DNA of 64,000 bases from DASVDE01 sp036381235. GTDB lineage: Bacteria > Actinomycetota > Thermoleophilia > Solirubrobacterales > 70-9. The notes below the pieces were generated by a model. It saw nothing but the letters and a program-made list of their open reading frames with translations. It was not told the DNA's origin and searched no databases. A program made the position numbers and the translations under genes. Position 1 is the first letter of the stretch. Each line of letters starts with the position of its first letter. This document shows positions 46,712 to 55,622 of the stretch, piece by piece. The stretch is taken from NCBI GenBank assembly GCA_036381235.1, contig DASVDE010000032.1, forward strand, positions 1-64,000, in the 5' to 3' direction.

Positions 46712-47446
46712 ATGAGCTCGGAAATCCTGGTTGTCGACTGTGGGGTGGTCCCCTACGACGAGGCCGTCGTCGCCCAGCGCTGGCTGGTGGGGGCGCGCCA
46801 GGACGGCTCGATCCCGGACGTGCTGCTGCTGCTGGAGCACACGCCCGTCTACACCCGCGGGCGGCGCTCCACACCTCAGGAGCTGCCGATGGCAGCCGAG
46901 TGGTACGAGATGCAGGGAATAGCGGTCCGCGACACCGACCGCGGCGGTCGCGTCACCTATCACGGGCCCGGCCAGCTGGTCGCCTATCCGATCGTCTCCC
47001 TGGAGCCCTACGGCGACGACGTGCACGAGTACGTACGGCGGTTGGAGCGGGTGGCGATCGCCGCGCTGGCTGCCCATGGCGTCGAGACCGAGACGATCGA
47101 AGGCCTGACCGGGATCTGGACGCTGGGCGAGGCGCCCGGCAGCTCGGCGGGACCGGACGAGGCACATAAGATCGGCTCGATCGGGGTCCACGTCAGCCGC
47201 GGGGTCACCACCCACGGCCTGGCGATCAACGTCAACAACGACCTGCAGCCATTCGACTGGATCGTTCCCTGTGGGATCGAAGGCGTGCGGATGACGTCGC
47301 TCAGCCGCGAACTCGGCGACGAGCAGGACCTCGCTGTCTTCGCCGCCACCGTGGTCGCCCAGTTCGGGAAGGTCTTCGACCGCGAACCGCTGCACGCCGA
47401 TCCCGCCGACCTCGGGCTGCACAACGCTAGGCTCGGGGTCCAATGA
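46712..47446 (+). CDS. lipB: Lipoyl(octanoyl) transferase
   Basis: A 244-residue enzyme that moves octanoate from acyl carrier protein to lipoyl domains. The signature RGGRVTYHGPGQLVAYPIV, the catalytic Lys in AHKIGSIGVHVSRGVTTHG and the catalytic Cys in DWIVPCGIEGVRMTS are all present. About 10 extra residues (APGSSAGPDE) are inserted before the Lys. Its stop overlaps the lipA ATG (ATGA). The substrate is presumably the E2 encoded 3 kb upstream. Confidence 0.94.
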   Translation: MSSEILVVDCGVVPYDEAVVAQRWLVGARQDGSIPDVLLLLEHTPVYTRGRRSTPQELPMAAEWYEMQGIAVRDTDRGGRVTYHGPGQLVAYPIVSLEPYGDDVHEYVRRLERVAIAALAAHGVETETIEGLTGIWTLGEAPGSSAGPDEAHKIGSIGVHVSRGVTTHGLAINVNNDLQPFDWIVPCGIEGVRMTSLSRELGDEQDLAVFAATVVAQFGKVFDREPLHADPADLGLHNARLGVQ

Positions 47447-48408
47447 GCGATTCCGCCGCAACGCCCGAGCGCGTACACGTCACCCGCTCCCGCGCCAAGC
47501 CCGGCGGCAGCGAGGCGGCAGCCAACGGGGCGGTCCCGTTCCGCCGCGCCCGCAAGCCACCGTGGTTGAAGGTTCCGGCACCCGGCGGCCCGACCTACCG
47601 CCGCCTGAAGGCGGAGATCGGCCGCGAGGGGCTGCACACCGTCTGCGAGGAGGCGAACTGCCCCAACGTCGGCGAGTGCTGGGAGCGGGGCACGGCGACC
47701 TTCATGATCCTCGGCGACGTCTGCACGCGCCGCTGCGGCTTCTGCAACGTGAAGACCGGCAAGCCCAGCTGGAACGACCCGCTGGAGCCGCTGCGCGTCG
47801 CCAACCAAGTGAAGCGAATGGGACTGCGCCACGCGGTCGTTACCTCAGTCGACCGCGACGACCTGCCTGACTATGGCGCGGGCGCCTTCGTCGGCACGAT
47901 CCGCTCGATCCGGACGATCGCCCCCGGCTGCAAGGTCGAGGTCCTCACCCCCGACTTCCGCGGCCAGGAGATGCCGCTGGCCAAGGTGATCCACGAGCGC
48001 CCCGACGTCTTCAACCACAACGTCGAGACCGTGCCCCGCCTCTACCCGAAGGCGCGCCGCGGCTCGCAGTTCCTGCGCTCCGCCCGGGTGCTGCGGATGG
48101 CCAAGGAGATGGGCGGGCCGGACGTGGTCACCAAGTCCGGCCTGATGGTCGGTCTCGGCGAGGAGTTCGACGAGATGCTGGAAGCCTTCCAAATCCTCCG
48201 CGACCACCGCGTCCAGGTGCTGACCGTCGGCCAGTACCTGCGTCCGACCGAGAACCACCTTCCCGTCGCTCGCTACTGGCACCCGGAGGAGTTCAAAGCG
48301 CTGGAGAAGGCGGCGTATGAGATGGGCTTTGAGTCGGTCGCGTCCGGGCCGCTCGTCCGCAGCAGCTATCACGCCGACCAGAACCTGCCAGCGGCAGCGG
48401 TCGGCTAA
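47443..48408 (+). CDS. lipA: Lipoyl synthase
   Basis: A 321-residue radical SAM enzyme that inserts two sulfurs into octanoyl groups. The auxiliary cluster cysteines lie in CEEANCPNVGEC and the SAM cluster motif is CTRRCGFC (C-x3-C-x2-C). The final RSSYHAD carries the conserved Ser ligand. A ~45-residue basic leader precedes the core. Translationally coupled to lipB. Secure. Confidence 0.96.
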   Translation: MSDSAATPERVHVTRSRAKPGGSEAAANGAVPFRRARKPPWLKVPAPGGPTYRRLKAEIGREGLHTVCEEANCPNVGECWERGTATFMILGDVCTRRCGFCNVKTGKPSWNDPLEPLRVANQVKRMGLRHAVVTSVDRDDLPDYGAGAFVGTIRSIRTIAPGCKVEVLTPDFRGQEMPLAKVIHERPDVFNHNVETVPRLYPKARRGSQFLRSARVLRMAKEMGGPDVVTKSGLMVGLGEEFDEMLEAFQILRDHRVQVLTVGQYLRPTENHLPVARYWHPEEFKALEKAAYEMGFESVASGPLVRSSYHADQNLPAAAVG

Positions 48409-48414
48409 CCCGCA

Positions 48415-48594
48415 GTGAGCGACTCCGAGCCAGATCTCGCCGAACTGGCTGCGACGGTCAGCGGGTCGGTTGTCGGACCCGGTAAGGACTGGGACGCCGC
48501 CCGCGCCACCTGGAACCTGGCGGACACCTGCGCCCGCCTGCGCGAGGTCAAATACGACCCGGACGACCTGTTCCGGGCGAACGGTCAGGCCTAG
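48415..48594 (+). pseudogene. Remnant of an FAD-linked oxidase with the middle deleted
   Basis: A 59-codon open frame (GTG to TAG). Its first half (ELAATVSGSVVGPGKDWDAA, then ATWN) matches the beginning of berberine-bridge-type FAD oxidases. Its second half (LREVKYDPDDLFRANGQA) matches their extreme C-terminus (the BBE tail). The ~400 residues between, including the whole FAD fold, are missing, yet the frame is kept. It is probably the scar of an internal deletion and cannot bind FAD. Confidence 0.62.
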
Positions 48595-48621
48595 CCGGCG
48601 GTGCTGGATTAGTGAAAGCAG

Positions 48622-48694
48622 TGGAGCCAGCCGGGATCGAACCGGCGACCTTCGCGTTGCAAACGCGACGCTCTGCCAGCTGAGCTATGGCCCC
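48622..48694 (-). tRNA. tRNA-Ala (anticodon TGC)
   Basis: A minus-strand cloverleaf: acceptor GGGGCCA/TGGCTCC (one G-U pair), D-arm GCTC/GAGC, anticodon stem TCGCG/CGCGA with loop TTTGCAA, T-arm with GGTTCGATCC, discriminator A. No encoded CCA. Confidence 0.96.
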
Positions 48695-48738
48695 GTACTT
48701 GGAAGTCTAGGCGCGACGCGTGCCGTTGTCTCGCCCCG

Positions 48739-49512
48739 CTACTGGGCGACGGCGCGCTTGTAACGGCGGACGGAGAGGAACGAGAAGACCATGGCGATCG
48801 CTATCGACCAAGCGACCGCCTCCCAGACGTAGTTGTCGGCCGGCGCGCCGAGGAAGAGGGCGCGCATGGCGTTGACAACGATCGTGAAGGGGTTGACCTC
48901 GGCGAAGGTCTGCAGTGCGGCGGGCATCGAGTCGACCGGGACGAAGGCCGAAGAGACGAAGGTGAGCGGAAAGATGAGGATGAAGCCGAGCGACTGCGAG
49001 GCCTCCGGCGAGGACGAGGTGAGGCCGATGAAGGCGAAGACCCAGGAGAAGGCGTAGCCGAAGAGCAGCAGGAGAAGGATGCCGGCGACGATGTGCGCAA
49101 GGGGGGCATCGAACGAGAAGCCGGCGATGACTCCGACCCCGATCATGATCCCGATCGAGATCGCGTTGGTGACGATGTCGGCGAGCGTGCGGCCGGCGAG
49201 GACCGCCGAGCGGGACATCGGCAGGGAGCGGAAGCGGTCGACGAGCCCCTTCTTCAGGTCTTCCGAGATGCCGAGAGCGGTGACGAAGCCGCCGAAGGCC
49301 ATCGTCTGCACGATGATCCCCGGCATCAGGAAATCGACGTAGTCATAGCCAGGCGTGCTGATTGCGCCACCAAAGACATAGACGAAGAGCAGCACGAACA
49401 TGATCGGCTGCACCGTGAAAGCGAGCAGCAGGTCGGGCGCGCGCGGGATGCGCAGGAAGGCGCGGCGGGCCAGGACCAGCGTGTCGGAGAGGTTGTTGCG
49501 CAGGGCGGTCAT
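48739..49512 (-). CDS. ABC-2 type exporter permease (DrrB-like)
   Basis: A 257-residue integral membrane subunit with six helices. ABC-2 features include the amphipathic start RRAFLRIPRAPDLLLAFTVQ, DLKKGLVDRFRSLPMSRSAV between helices 2 and 3, and the C-terminal PFTIVVNAMRALFLG. The ATP-binding gene overlaps its start by 4 bases (stop and start share bases), so the two form one exporter, probably for a drug or lipid. The closest described type is daunorubicin resistance DrrAB. Confidence 0.9.
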   Translation of the reverse strand: MTALRNNLSDTLVLARRAFLRIPRAPDLLLAFTVQPIMFVLLFVYVFGGAISTPGYDYVDFLMPGIIVQTMAFGGFVTALGISEDLKKGLVDRFRSLPMSRSAVLAGRTLADIVTNAISIGIMIGVGVIAGFSFDAPLAHIVAGILLLLLFGYAFSWVFAFIGLTSSSPEASQSLGFILIFPLTFVSSAFVPVDSMPAALQTFAEVNPFTIVVNAMRALFLGAPADNYVWEAVAWSIAIAMVFSFLSVRRYKRAVAQ

Positions 49513-50489
49513 TTCACGTCCCCCTCCGCGTCGTCCTCCTCATCGCGCTGCGCCGCCGCACGACCGGTGACGGCAAGGAATACGTCGTTGAGCGTCGGCC
49601 GGTGCATCGCCACGTCATCGATCCCGATCTTCGCCTCGTCGAGCCGTCGCACCGCCTCCGCGATCGCCCCGCGCCGCTCCCGAACCGGCATCTGCACGAC
49701 CCCGTCGATCATCTCCGGGCACTCGGCCGCGATCGGCTCCAGCGCGGCTATTGCCGCCTCCGCCTGGGAGCGGTCCTCGAGGGTGACGTCGAGGCGCTCT
49801 CCCCCGACCTGGTCCTTCAGCTCGTCGGAGCTGCCCTCGGCGATCACCCGGCCGCGGTCGATCACCGAGATCCGATCGGCTAGGCGGTCGGCCTCGTCGA
49901 GGTATTGAGTGGTGAGCAGCACCGTGGTCCCCTGCGCGACCCGACCCTCAATCGTCTCCCAGAGGTCGACTCGGCTACGCGGGTCCAGTCCTGTAGTCGG
50001 CTCGTCGAGGAAGAGAACCGGAGGGCGAGCGACGAGCGCCGCGGCGAGGTCCAACCGCCGCCTCATCCCGCCCGAGTAGGTTCGCACCAGACGGTCGGCG
50101 GCCTCGCTGAGGCCGAAGCGCTCCAGCAGATCGGCGGCGCGGCGGCGCGGCTCGCCCTTCGGCAGGTGGTAGAGCCGCCCCACCATCTCCAGGTTCTCGG
50201 CCCCGGTCAGGTTCTCGTCAACCGCCGCGTACTGCCCGGCCAGCCCGATCTGGGAGCGCAGCTCGCCGGCCTGGCTCTCGACATCCAGACCGACCACTCG
50301 GGCGCTGCCCCCATCGGGGCGCAAGAGGGTAGTGAGGATGCGCACCGCAGTCGTCTTGCCGGCGCCGTTGGGCCCGAGCAGGCCCAGCACGCTGCCGGTG
50401 GGCACGCTGAGGTCGATCCCAGCGAGGGCGACCACGTCGCCATATGACTTGCGCAGCTCGCTGGCCTCTATCGCCGCTGCGTCGTTCAT
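49509..50489 (-). CDS. ABC exporter ATP-binding protein (DrrA-like)
   Basis: A 326-residue ATPase. Walker A is GPNGAGKTTAVRIL (~38), Q-loop IGLAGQYAAVDENLTG, signature YSGGMRRRLDLAAALVARP, Walker B VLFLDEPTTGLDP and the H-loop TTQYLDEADRLADR, in which Gln replaces the usual His-like position as in DrrA. The C-terminal ~90 residues are the DrrA-type extension (LEDRSQAEAAIAALEP). It is the first gene of the exporter pair. Confidence 0.92.
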   Translation of the reverse strand: MNDAAAIEASELRKSYGDVVALAGIDLSVPTGSVLGLLGPNGAGKTTAVRILTTLLRPDGGSARVVGLDVESQAGELRSQIGLAGQYAAVDENLTGAENLEMVGRLYHLPKGEPRRRAADLLERFGLSEAADRLVRTYSGGMRRRLDLAAALVARPPVLFLDEPTTGLDPRSRVDLWETIEGRVAQGTTVLLTTQYLDEADRLADRISVIDRGRVIAEGSSDELKDQVGGERLDVTLEDRSQAEAAIAALEPIAAECPEMIDGVVQMPVRERRGAIAEAVRRLDEAKIGIDDVAMHRPTLNDVFLAVTGRAAAQRDEEDDAEGDVK

Positions 50490-50528
50490 CGAGAGCGGAA
50501 CCTACCGACCCGCCGGCAGCCGCTCGAA

Positions 50529-51338
50529 CTAATCGTCGAAGTCGAAGTCCTTGGGAGGCTTCTGCTCGAACCAGAGCTGGTCGTCCTCGGAGTCCTCGAG
50601 GAAGTCCGGGGTGTCCTCGAGGATGTCCTCGTCGTCGGCTTCCTCAGCCTGCTCGGGGCCCAAGTCCTCCTCCCGCTCCTCGGGCTCGTCGGCCACTTCC
50701 TCCTCGACCTCGACCTCCGCCTCCTCCACCGGAGCCTCGAGCGCCTGGTTCAACTCGTCGGAGAGGCGCTGCTCATTCCAGAACTCATCGTCCTCGTCGC
50801 CCTCTTCATCCTCGAGGGCCGACTCGTCAGGAGCCATCTCCGCCTCTTCATCCAGCGGCGCGGCCAGCTCCGCCGCAACGTCGTACATCTCCGTCGGCTG
50901 GTCCGCGATCGCCTCGCGCTCCTCGGTGGCCGGTCCCGATGACTCCGGCACGATCTCGTGCTCCATCGCCGGTTGCTCTTCCTCGACCGGCTCGAAGACC
51001 TCTTCTTCTTCCGCAGCCGGTTCGGGCTCCTCCGCTCCATCCTCCTCGGGCTCCTCGGTCGGCTCTTCAGGTGCCTCCTGCAGGTCGGCGATGTCAGGGG
51101 CCGAACGGCGGGGCGGTGCTTCCTCGCCTGCTTCCGGCGTTGCCTCCTCTTCAACGCCAGGCGCTGCCATGAACTCGGTCGGCGCTTCGGCGAACGGATC
51201 CGGGGGCGCTTCCTCATCCCCGGGACGGCCGGGCGGCCCGAAGGCCTCGTCTTCGAGCTGCTGCAGCTCGGAGTCATCGGCGCCGTGCTGGCGCTTCAGC
51301 TCCAGATGCTCCCGGATGGCCTCGTCAAGAATGCCCAT
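50529..51338 (-). CDS. Very acidic protein with duplicated D-D-x-x-W-x-E-Q motif
   Basis: A 269-residue protein of unknown function. Residues 1-35 form a charged helix (MGILDEAIREHLELKRQHGA). The rest is mostly Glu, Asp, Ala and Pro and is probably disordered. Two similar short motifs stand out near the C-terminus: DDEFWNEQRLSDELNQ (~185) and DDQLWFEQKPPKDF (~255). They look like binding motifs on a flexible acidic chain. The composition argues for a scaffold or nucleic-acid mimic, but that is speculation. It stands alone on the minus strand between the exporter and a tRNA. Confidence 0.75.
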   Translation of the reverse strand: MGILDEAIREHLELKRQHGADDSELQQLEDEAFGPPGRPGDEEAPPDPFAEAPTEFMAAPGVEEEATPEAGEEAPPRRSAPDIADLQEAPEEPTEEPEEDGAEEPEPAAEEEEVFEPVEEEQPAMEHEIVPESSGPATEEREAIADQPTEMYDVAAELAAPLDEEAEMAPDESALEDEEGDEDDEFWNEQRLSDELNQALEAPVEEAEVEVEEEVADEPEEREEDLGPEQAEEADDEDILEDTPDFLEDSEDDQLWFEQKPPKDFDFDD

Positions 51339-51427
51339 GCGCTGAATCCCGTTCGGGGACGCTAAAGACTATGCGGTTATTCTTGCTCTTGCGAGGGCCT
51401 TGGGACGATCCTCCCAGCCGCGCACTC

Positions 51428-51500
51428 GGGGCTATAGCTCAGCTGGAAGAGCGCCTGGATCGCACCCAGGAGGTCGCCGGTTCGAGTCCGGCTAGCTCCA
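51428..51500 (+). tRNA. tRNA-Ala (anticodon CGC)
   Basis: Acceptor GGGGCTA/TAGCTCC (one G-U pair), D-arm GCTC/GAGC, anticodon stem CCTGG/CCAGG with loop ATCGCAC, T-arm with GGTTCGAGTC, discriminator A. It reads GCG codons, which are common in this GC-rich genome. No encoded CCA. Confidence 0.95.
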
Positions 51501-51574
51501 TCGCCCAAAGCTCCTGCAGCGGGGCCTCTGTACTTCAAGGATTCTCCAATCGCCCCTGAATTTCGCGCTCCGGT

Positions 51575-51596
51575 TTTCAGGCACAAGTGCCTGAAA
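51575..51596. promoter_or_regulatory. Perfect 10-bp inverted repeat upstream of the GH92 gene
   Basis: TTTCAGGCAC and GTGCCTGAAA are exact inverted repeats separated by AA, in an AT-richer gap 31 bases before the GTG start of the mannosidase gene. The two-base spacer suits a dimeric repressor better than a hairpin terminator. It could also mark the end of the tRNA-Ala transcript. Confidence 0.5.
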
Positions 51597-51627
51597 CTCA
51601 GCCGGCGGGCCTGTAGCGTGTTTTTTC

Positions 51628-54048
51628 GTGCGACAAGCGCTCATCAAGACCCTGAGAGCGCTACTGATCGTCGCTTTCGCGTTCCCTCCGGTGTCCGCGG
51701 CGAACCTCACTGATCACGTCAAGCCTCTCTCCGGTACCCAGCCAGGGTCGCGGACCTTCGGGGGCGGCCACAACTTTCCAGGGGCGACCGTCCCCTTCGG
51801 CATGGTCCAGTGGGGGCCCGACACCACTCCTTCGGACCGGCACTCCGGCGGCTATGACTACCGCGACCGCCACATCACCGGCTTCAGCCTCACCCACCTC
51901 AACGGTGCCGGCTGCTCGCTGTATGGAGACTTCCCGTTCCTGCCGACGACCGAGCCGCTCGACGCCTCGCCGGCTCCACCCGACACCGCCGGCCTCGCCG
52001 GACGCTTCGAGCCCGGCTTCTCGCACCGCCACGAGCGCGCGAGCCCGGGTCGCTACTCGCTACGCCTCAACCCAGTAGGGGGGGCCGCTATCGGCGTCGA
52101 CCTGACCGCGACCACGCGCACGGGGATGGCGCGCTTCGCCTTTCCCCGCTCCCCGCACGCGAGCGTTCTGATCGACGCCGGCGGCAGCGCCAAGGCCAAC
52201 GATTTCGCCGAGGTCCAGATCGACCCCGCGAGACGTGAGATCACCGGCTCGACATCGAGCGGCTACTTCTGTGCCCAGCGGCCGCGCTACAAGATCCACT
52301 TCGCGGCCGTCTTCGACCGTTCCTTCGACACCTATGGCACCTGGACGCGCCAGAGGCTGAGCCCGGGCGCGACCGCCGCGTCGGATAGCAGGCCGCCCTC
52401 GAATATCCCCTTGCGCACCGCACAGGCCGGCGCCTACGCGAGCTTCGACACGCAGCGCAACCGGCTCGTTGGGGTCAGGGTCGGGATCTCCTTCGTCAGC
52501 GTCGCCGGTGCCCGCGCCAACCTCGCCGCCGAGAATCGCGGTGCCTCCTTCCGCCGCCTCGCGGCCGCGGCGGAGGGGCGCTGGAACCGCGCCCTCGGGT
52601 CGATCCGGGTGAGCGGCGGCGTGCGGCGAGACCTCGAGACCTTCTACACGGCTCTCTACCGCGCGTTGATGTCGCCGCGGACCTTCGACGACGCCGGTGG
52701 CGCCTACATCGGCATGGACGGGCTCCTCCACGACAGCGGTCGGCGTACCCAGTACGCCGACCTGTCCGGTTGGGACATCTACCGCACCCAGGTCCCGTTG
52801 CTGGCGATGCTGATGCCACGCCGCGCAAGCGACATCGTCGCCTCGATGCTCGCTTCTGCCGCGCAGAGCGGCTGCCTGCCGCGCTGGTCCTACGCCAACG
52901 GTCAGAGCATGACGATGGTGGGCGATCCGGCCGACCCGATCATTGCTTCCGCCTCCGCCTTCGGCGCCCGCCGCTTCGACGAGACTGTCGCCCTGGCGGC
53001 GATGGTCAAGGGGGCAAGCGGGGACTGTCGCAGCGCCGATGGCAGCTATGTCCAGCGCCAGGGTCTCGCCGAGTACAAGGCGCTTGGCTACGTTCCCTTC
53101 GACATCGACGTCAAACGCCGCAACGCGAACTCGCTGTTCGGCGATCCCGAGGCAGTCTGGGCCTCGGCGGCGACGACGCTCGAGTACGCGGTTGCCGACT
53201 TCTCGATCGCCCAGTTCGCGGCGCGCGCCCTGCGCGACCGCGCCACCTACCGCTCCTTCATGGCGCGCTCGGCCAACTGGCGCAAGCTGCTCAACTCTCG
53301 CAGCCACCTGGTCGAGCCGCGCTTCGCGGACGGCTCCTTTCCCAACGGCTACGACAACCTTCGCGGCGCCGGCTTCGCCGAGGGCAACTCGGTCCAGTAC
53401 ACGTGGATGGTGCCCCACGACCCCGCCGGCCTCTTCGCCGCGATCGGCGGACGGGCCAAGACTGCGACCCGGCTCGACCGCTTCCTGCGCAAGCTGAACG
53501 GCGGCACGGGGGCGACCCGCGCCGATCACGCCCTGCTCGGCAACGAGCCGAACCTGAACGTCCCCTGGCTCTATGACTGGACGGGACGTCCGTTCAAGAC
53601 GCAGGCGACGGTGCGGCGGGCGCTGCGAGATCTCTACAGCGCGACCCCGGCCGGGTACCCCGGCAACGACGACCTCGGCACGCTCTCCTCCTGGTACGTG
53701 CTCGGGGCGCTCGGCCTCTACCCGGAGGTGCCCGGCGTCGGAGTGCTGGCGATCGCCAGCCCCCTCTTCCAGCGGGCAACCGTGCGACTGGCGGGCGGGC
53801 GCAAGCTGCGGATCCTCACTTCGGCCGGGCGCACGCCGTTGCGGCGAGCCCCATACATTCAGCGGATGCGTTTCAACGGCCATCCCTACGGCCGGCCCTG
53901 GACCAGCTACTGCGCGTTGGCGCGGGGGGCAACCCTTACTTACCGGCTCGGGGCACGACCTAACCTCGACTGGGGCAATTCCGCCGCCGCTCTTCCGCCC
54001 TCCTTCGGCCCCGAGCGACCGATGCCCGAGAACCGCTGTTCCCCCTGA
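51628..54048 (+). CDS. Secreted GH92-family alpha-mannosidase
   Basis: An 806-residue exo-acting glycoside hydrolase with a signal peptide (LIVAFAFPPVSA, cleavage ~25). GH92 hallmarks are FGGGHNFPGATVPFGMVQWG, HITGFSLTHLNGAGC, YADLSGWDIYRTQVPLLAML, the catalytic-acid region AEGNSVQYTWMVPHD (~584) and the general-base region YPGNDDLGTLSSWYVLGALG (~679). The family removes alpha-mannose in a calcium-dependent inverting reaction. Its start is GTG, its stop overlaps the GT-C gene start by one base, and it may trim mannose from host or self glycolipids. The target is inference. Confidence 0.9.
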   Translation: MRQALIKTLRALLIVAFAFPPVSAANLTDHVKPLSGTQPGSRTFGGGHNFPGATVPFGMVQWGPDTTPSDRHSGGYDYRDRHITGFSLTHLNGAGCSLYGDFPFLPTTEPLDASPAPPDTAGLAGRFEPGFSHRHERASPGRYSLRLNPVGGAAIGVDLTATTRTGMARFAFPRSPHASVLIDAGGSAKANDFAEVQIDPARREITGSTSSGYFCAQRPRYKIHFAAVFDRSFDTYGTWTRQRLSPGATAASDSRPPSNIPLRTAQAGAYASFDTQRNRLVGVRVGISFVSVAGARANLAAENRGASFRRLAAAAEGRWNRALGSIRVSGGVRRDLETFYTALYRALMSPRTFDDAGGAYIGMDGLLHDSGRRTQYADLSGWDIYRTQVPLLAMLMPRRASDIVASMLASAAQSGCLPRWSYANGQSMTMVGDPADPIIASASAFGARRFDETVALAAMVKGASGDCRSADGSYVQRQGLAEYKALGYVPFDIDVKRRNANSLFGDPEAVWASAATTLEYAVADFSIAQFAARALRDRATYRSFMARSANWRKLLNSRSHLVEPRFADGSFPNGYDNLRGAGFAEGNSVQYTWMVPHDPAGLFAAIGGRAKTATRLDRFLRKLNGGTGATRADHALLGNEPNLNVPWLYDWTGRPFKTQATVRRALRDLYSATPAGYPGNDDLGTLSSWYVLGALGLYPEVPGVGVLAIASPLFQRATVRLAGGRKLRILTSAGRTPLRRAPYIQRMRFNGHPYGRPWTSYCALARGATLTYRLGARPNLDWGNSAAALPPSFGPERPMPENRCSP

Positions 54049-55529
54049 TGCCCGCACAGCTCCGTGACAACGTCCTCTGGACGCTCGCCGGCCTGACCGC
54101 GCTCGGGATCGCCGTCCGCTTCGCCAGCCTCGGCGTGCAGAGCTACCACCACGACGAGGTGATCACCGCGGCACGGGTGATCCCCGGCAGCTTCACCGAC
54201 ATGCTCGGCCAGGTGAAGGGGAGCGAGTCCAACCCGCCCCTCTACTACGTGCTGGCCTGGGGATGGGCGAAGGCGTTCGGCACCGACGAGGTGGGGCTGC
54301 GCTCGCTGACCGCGCTGTTCGGCGCGGCCACCGTCCCGGTCGCCTTCCTGATCGGCCGCGAGCTGGCGAGCACCCGCGCCGGCCTGATCGCGGCCGCGAT
54401 GGTCGCCATCAGCCCGATGCTGATCTGGTACTCACAGGAGGCCCGCTCCTATGCGCTACTCGTTTTCTTCGGCGCCCTCGCCCTGTTCTTCTTCGCACGG
54501 GCGCTGCGCACCCATGCGGGACTGGACCTGGGCCTGTGGGCACTCGCCTCCGCCCTCGCCCTCTGCAGTCACTACTTCGCCGTCTTCGCGGTGGCGATCG
54601 AGGCGATCTGGCTGCTGGTCGCGTTGCGGGCGAGATGGCGTCCGGTGCTCTTCGCGGTCGGCGCCGTCGTCGCGGTCGGACTTGCTCTGCTGCCGCTGAT
54701 CTCCGCCCAGATCGACCCGACCCACATCGGCTGGATCGATCACAGCCTGCTGTCGACCCGCCTCTTCGAGACGGGTGGCAGCTTTCTGATGGGAGAGACC
54801 GGCCACGTGATCGCCCAGCCTCCTCGCGAGCGCTACGCGTTGATTCCGGCGCTACTGATCGGTCTCGCTCTGCCGCTGGTTGCGTTTCGCGGCTCGATCC
54901 GTGAGAAGCGTGCGGCGGCGCTGGGACTGACCCTTGGGTTGGGCGTGGTTATGGTCGCCGCCGGCATCGCCCTGACCGGCCGCGACTACATCGTCGAGCG
55001 CAATCTGCTGCCAGCCTTGATCCCGCTTTTCCTCGCCGCCGCAGCCGGCTTCGCGGCGAGCGGCGCCCGCCGTGTGGGGATCGTGCTCGCGACCGCGCTC
55101 TGCGCCTACTGGCTGGCCTTCGACATCCACGTCACCCGCACGCTCAACCTGCAGCGGCCGGACTTCCGTGATGCGGTCGAGCGGCTCGGACCGCCGGCCC
55201 GACCGCGGGCGATCGTCACCTGGACGCTCGCCGCCGACGGGGTTCGGTTCTACCTAGGCCAAGGGTCGCGGCGCAAGTACCGCGGCAAGGTGCCGATCCA
55301 CGAGGTCGACGTGATCAGCAAGGCGGTCGTGGTGGGACGGCCGCCGAACCTGCCACCGGCCTTCCGCCCGGTCGAGCGGGTGAGGCTGGAGAGGCTTACC
55401 CTCACCCGTTACAGGGCGAGAGGCATCCATCGGGTTCCGGTCCTTGCGCTGCGAGATGCCCGCACCGGATTTGGCCGCAACGCGGTGATCACGGACGGCA
55501 TGCCAGCCCTGGAGGGGGTGAGTCGATGA
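54048..55529 (+). CDS. GT-C membrane glycosyltransferase (GT39/ArnT-like)
   Basis: A 493-residue polytopic enzyme with 10-12 helices. The first outer loop contains the acidic pair in SYHHDEVITAARV, followed by ESNPPLYYVLAWGWAK, the hallmark of the lipid-phosphate-sugar-using PMT_2/ArnT group. RSLTALFGAATVPVAFLIGR and IWYSQEARSYALLVFF are also typical. It overlaps the mannosidase gene by one base, so attachment and removal of the same sugar (perhaps mannose) may be linked. Confidence 0.83.
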   Translation: MPAQLRDNVLWTLAGLTALGIAVRFASLGVQSYHHDEVITAARVIPGSFTDMLGQVKGSESNPPLYYVLAWGWAKAFGTDEVGLRSLTALFGAATVPVAFLIGRELASTRAGLIAAAMVAISPMLIWYSQEARSYALLVFFGALALFFFARALRTHAGLDLGLWALASALALCSHYFAVFAVAIEAIWLLVALRARWRPVLFAVGAVVAVGLALLPLISAQIDPTHIGWIDHSLLSTRLFETGGSFLMGETGHVIAQPPRERYALIPALLIGLALPLVAFRGSIREKRAAALGLTLGLGVVMVAAGIALTGRDYIVERNLLPALIPLFLAAAAGFAASGARRVGIVLATALCAYWLAFDIHVTRTLNLQRPDFRDAVERLGPPARPRAIVTWTLAADGVRFYLGQGSRRKYRGKVPIHEVDVISKAVVVGRPPNLPPAFRPVERVRLERLTLTRYRARGIHRVPVLALRDARTGFGRNAVITDGMPALEGVSR

Positions 55530-55546
55530 GTCCCGCTCGCGCGCTC

Positions 55547-55581
55547 GCCGGCCGGATAGGCCTCGCCACTCGCCGGCCGGC
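55547..55581 (+). terminator. Hairpin after the GT-C gene
   Basis: GCCGGCCGG and CCGGCCGGC are perfect 9-base arms around a 17-base loop. The same region can be read as a direct repeat of CTCGCCGGCCGG because the arm is nearly self-complementary. No T-run follows. Confidence 0.45.
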
Positions 55582-55622
55582 AAACTGGATGGCCCCTGCC
55601 CGACGGCCATAGACTTGCCGGC

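Noticed and set aside
55543..55581. CRISPR-like direct repeats
   Set aside because: Only two copies of a 12-base GC-rich unit, better explained as one hairpin; no array or cas genes.
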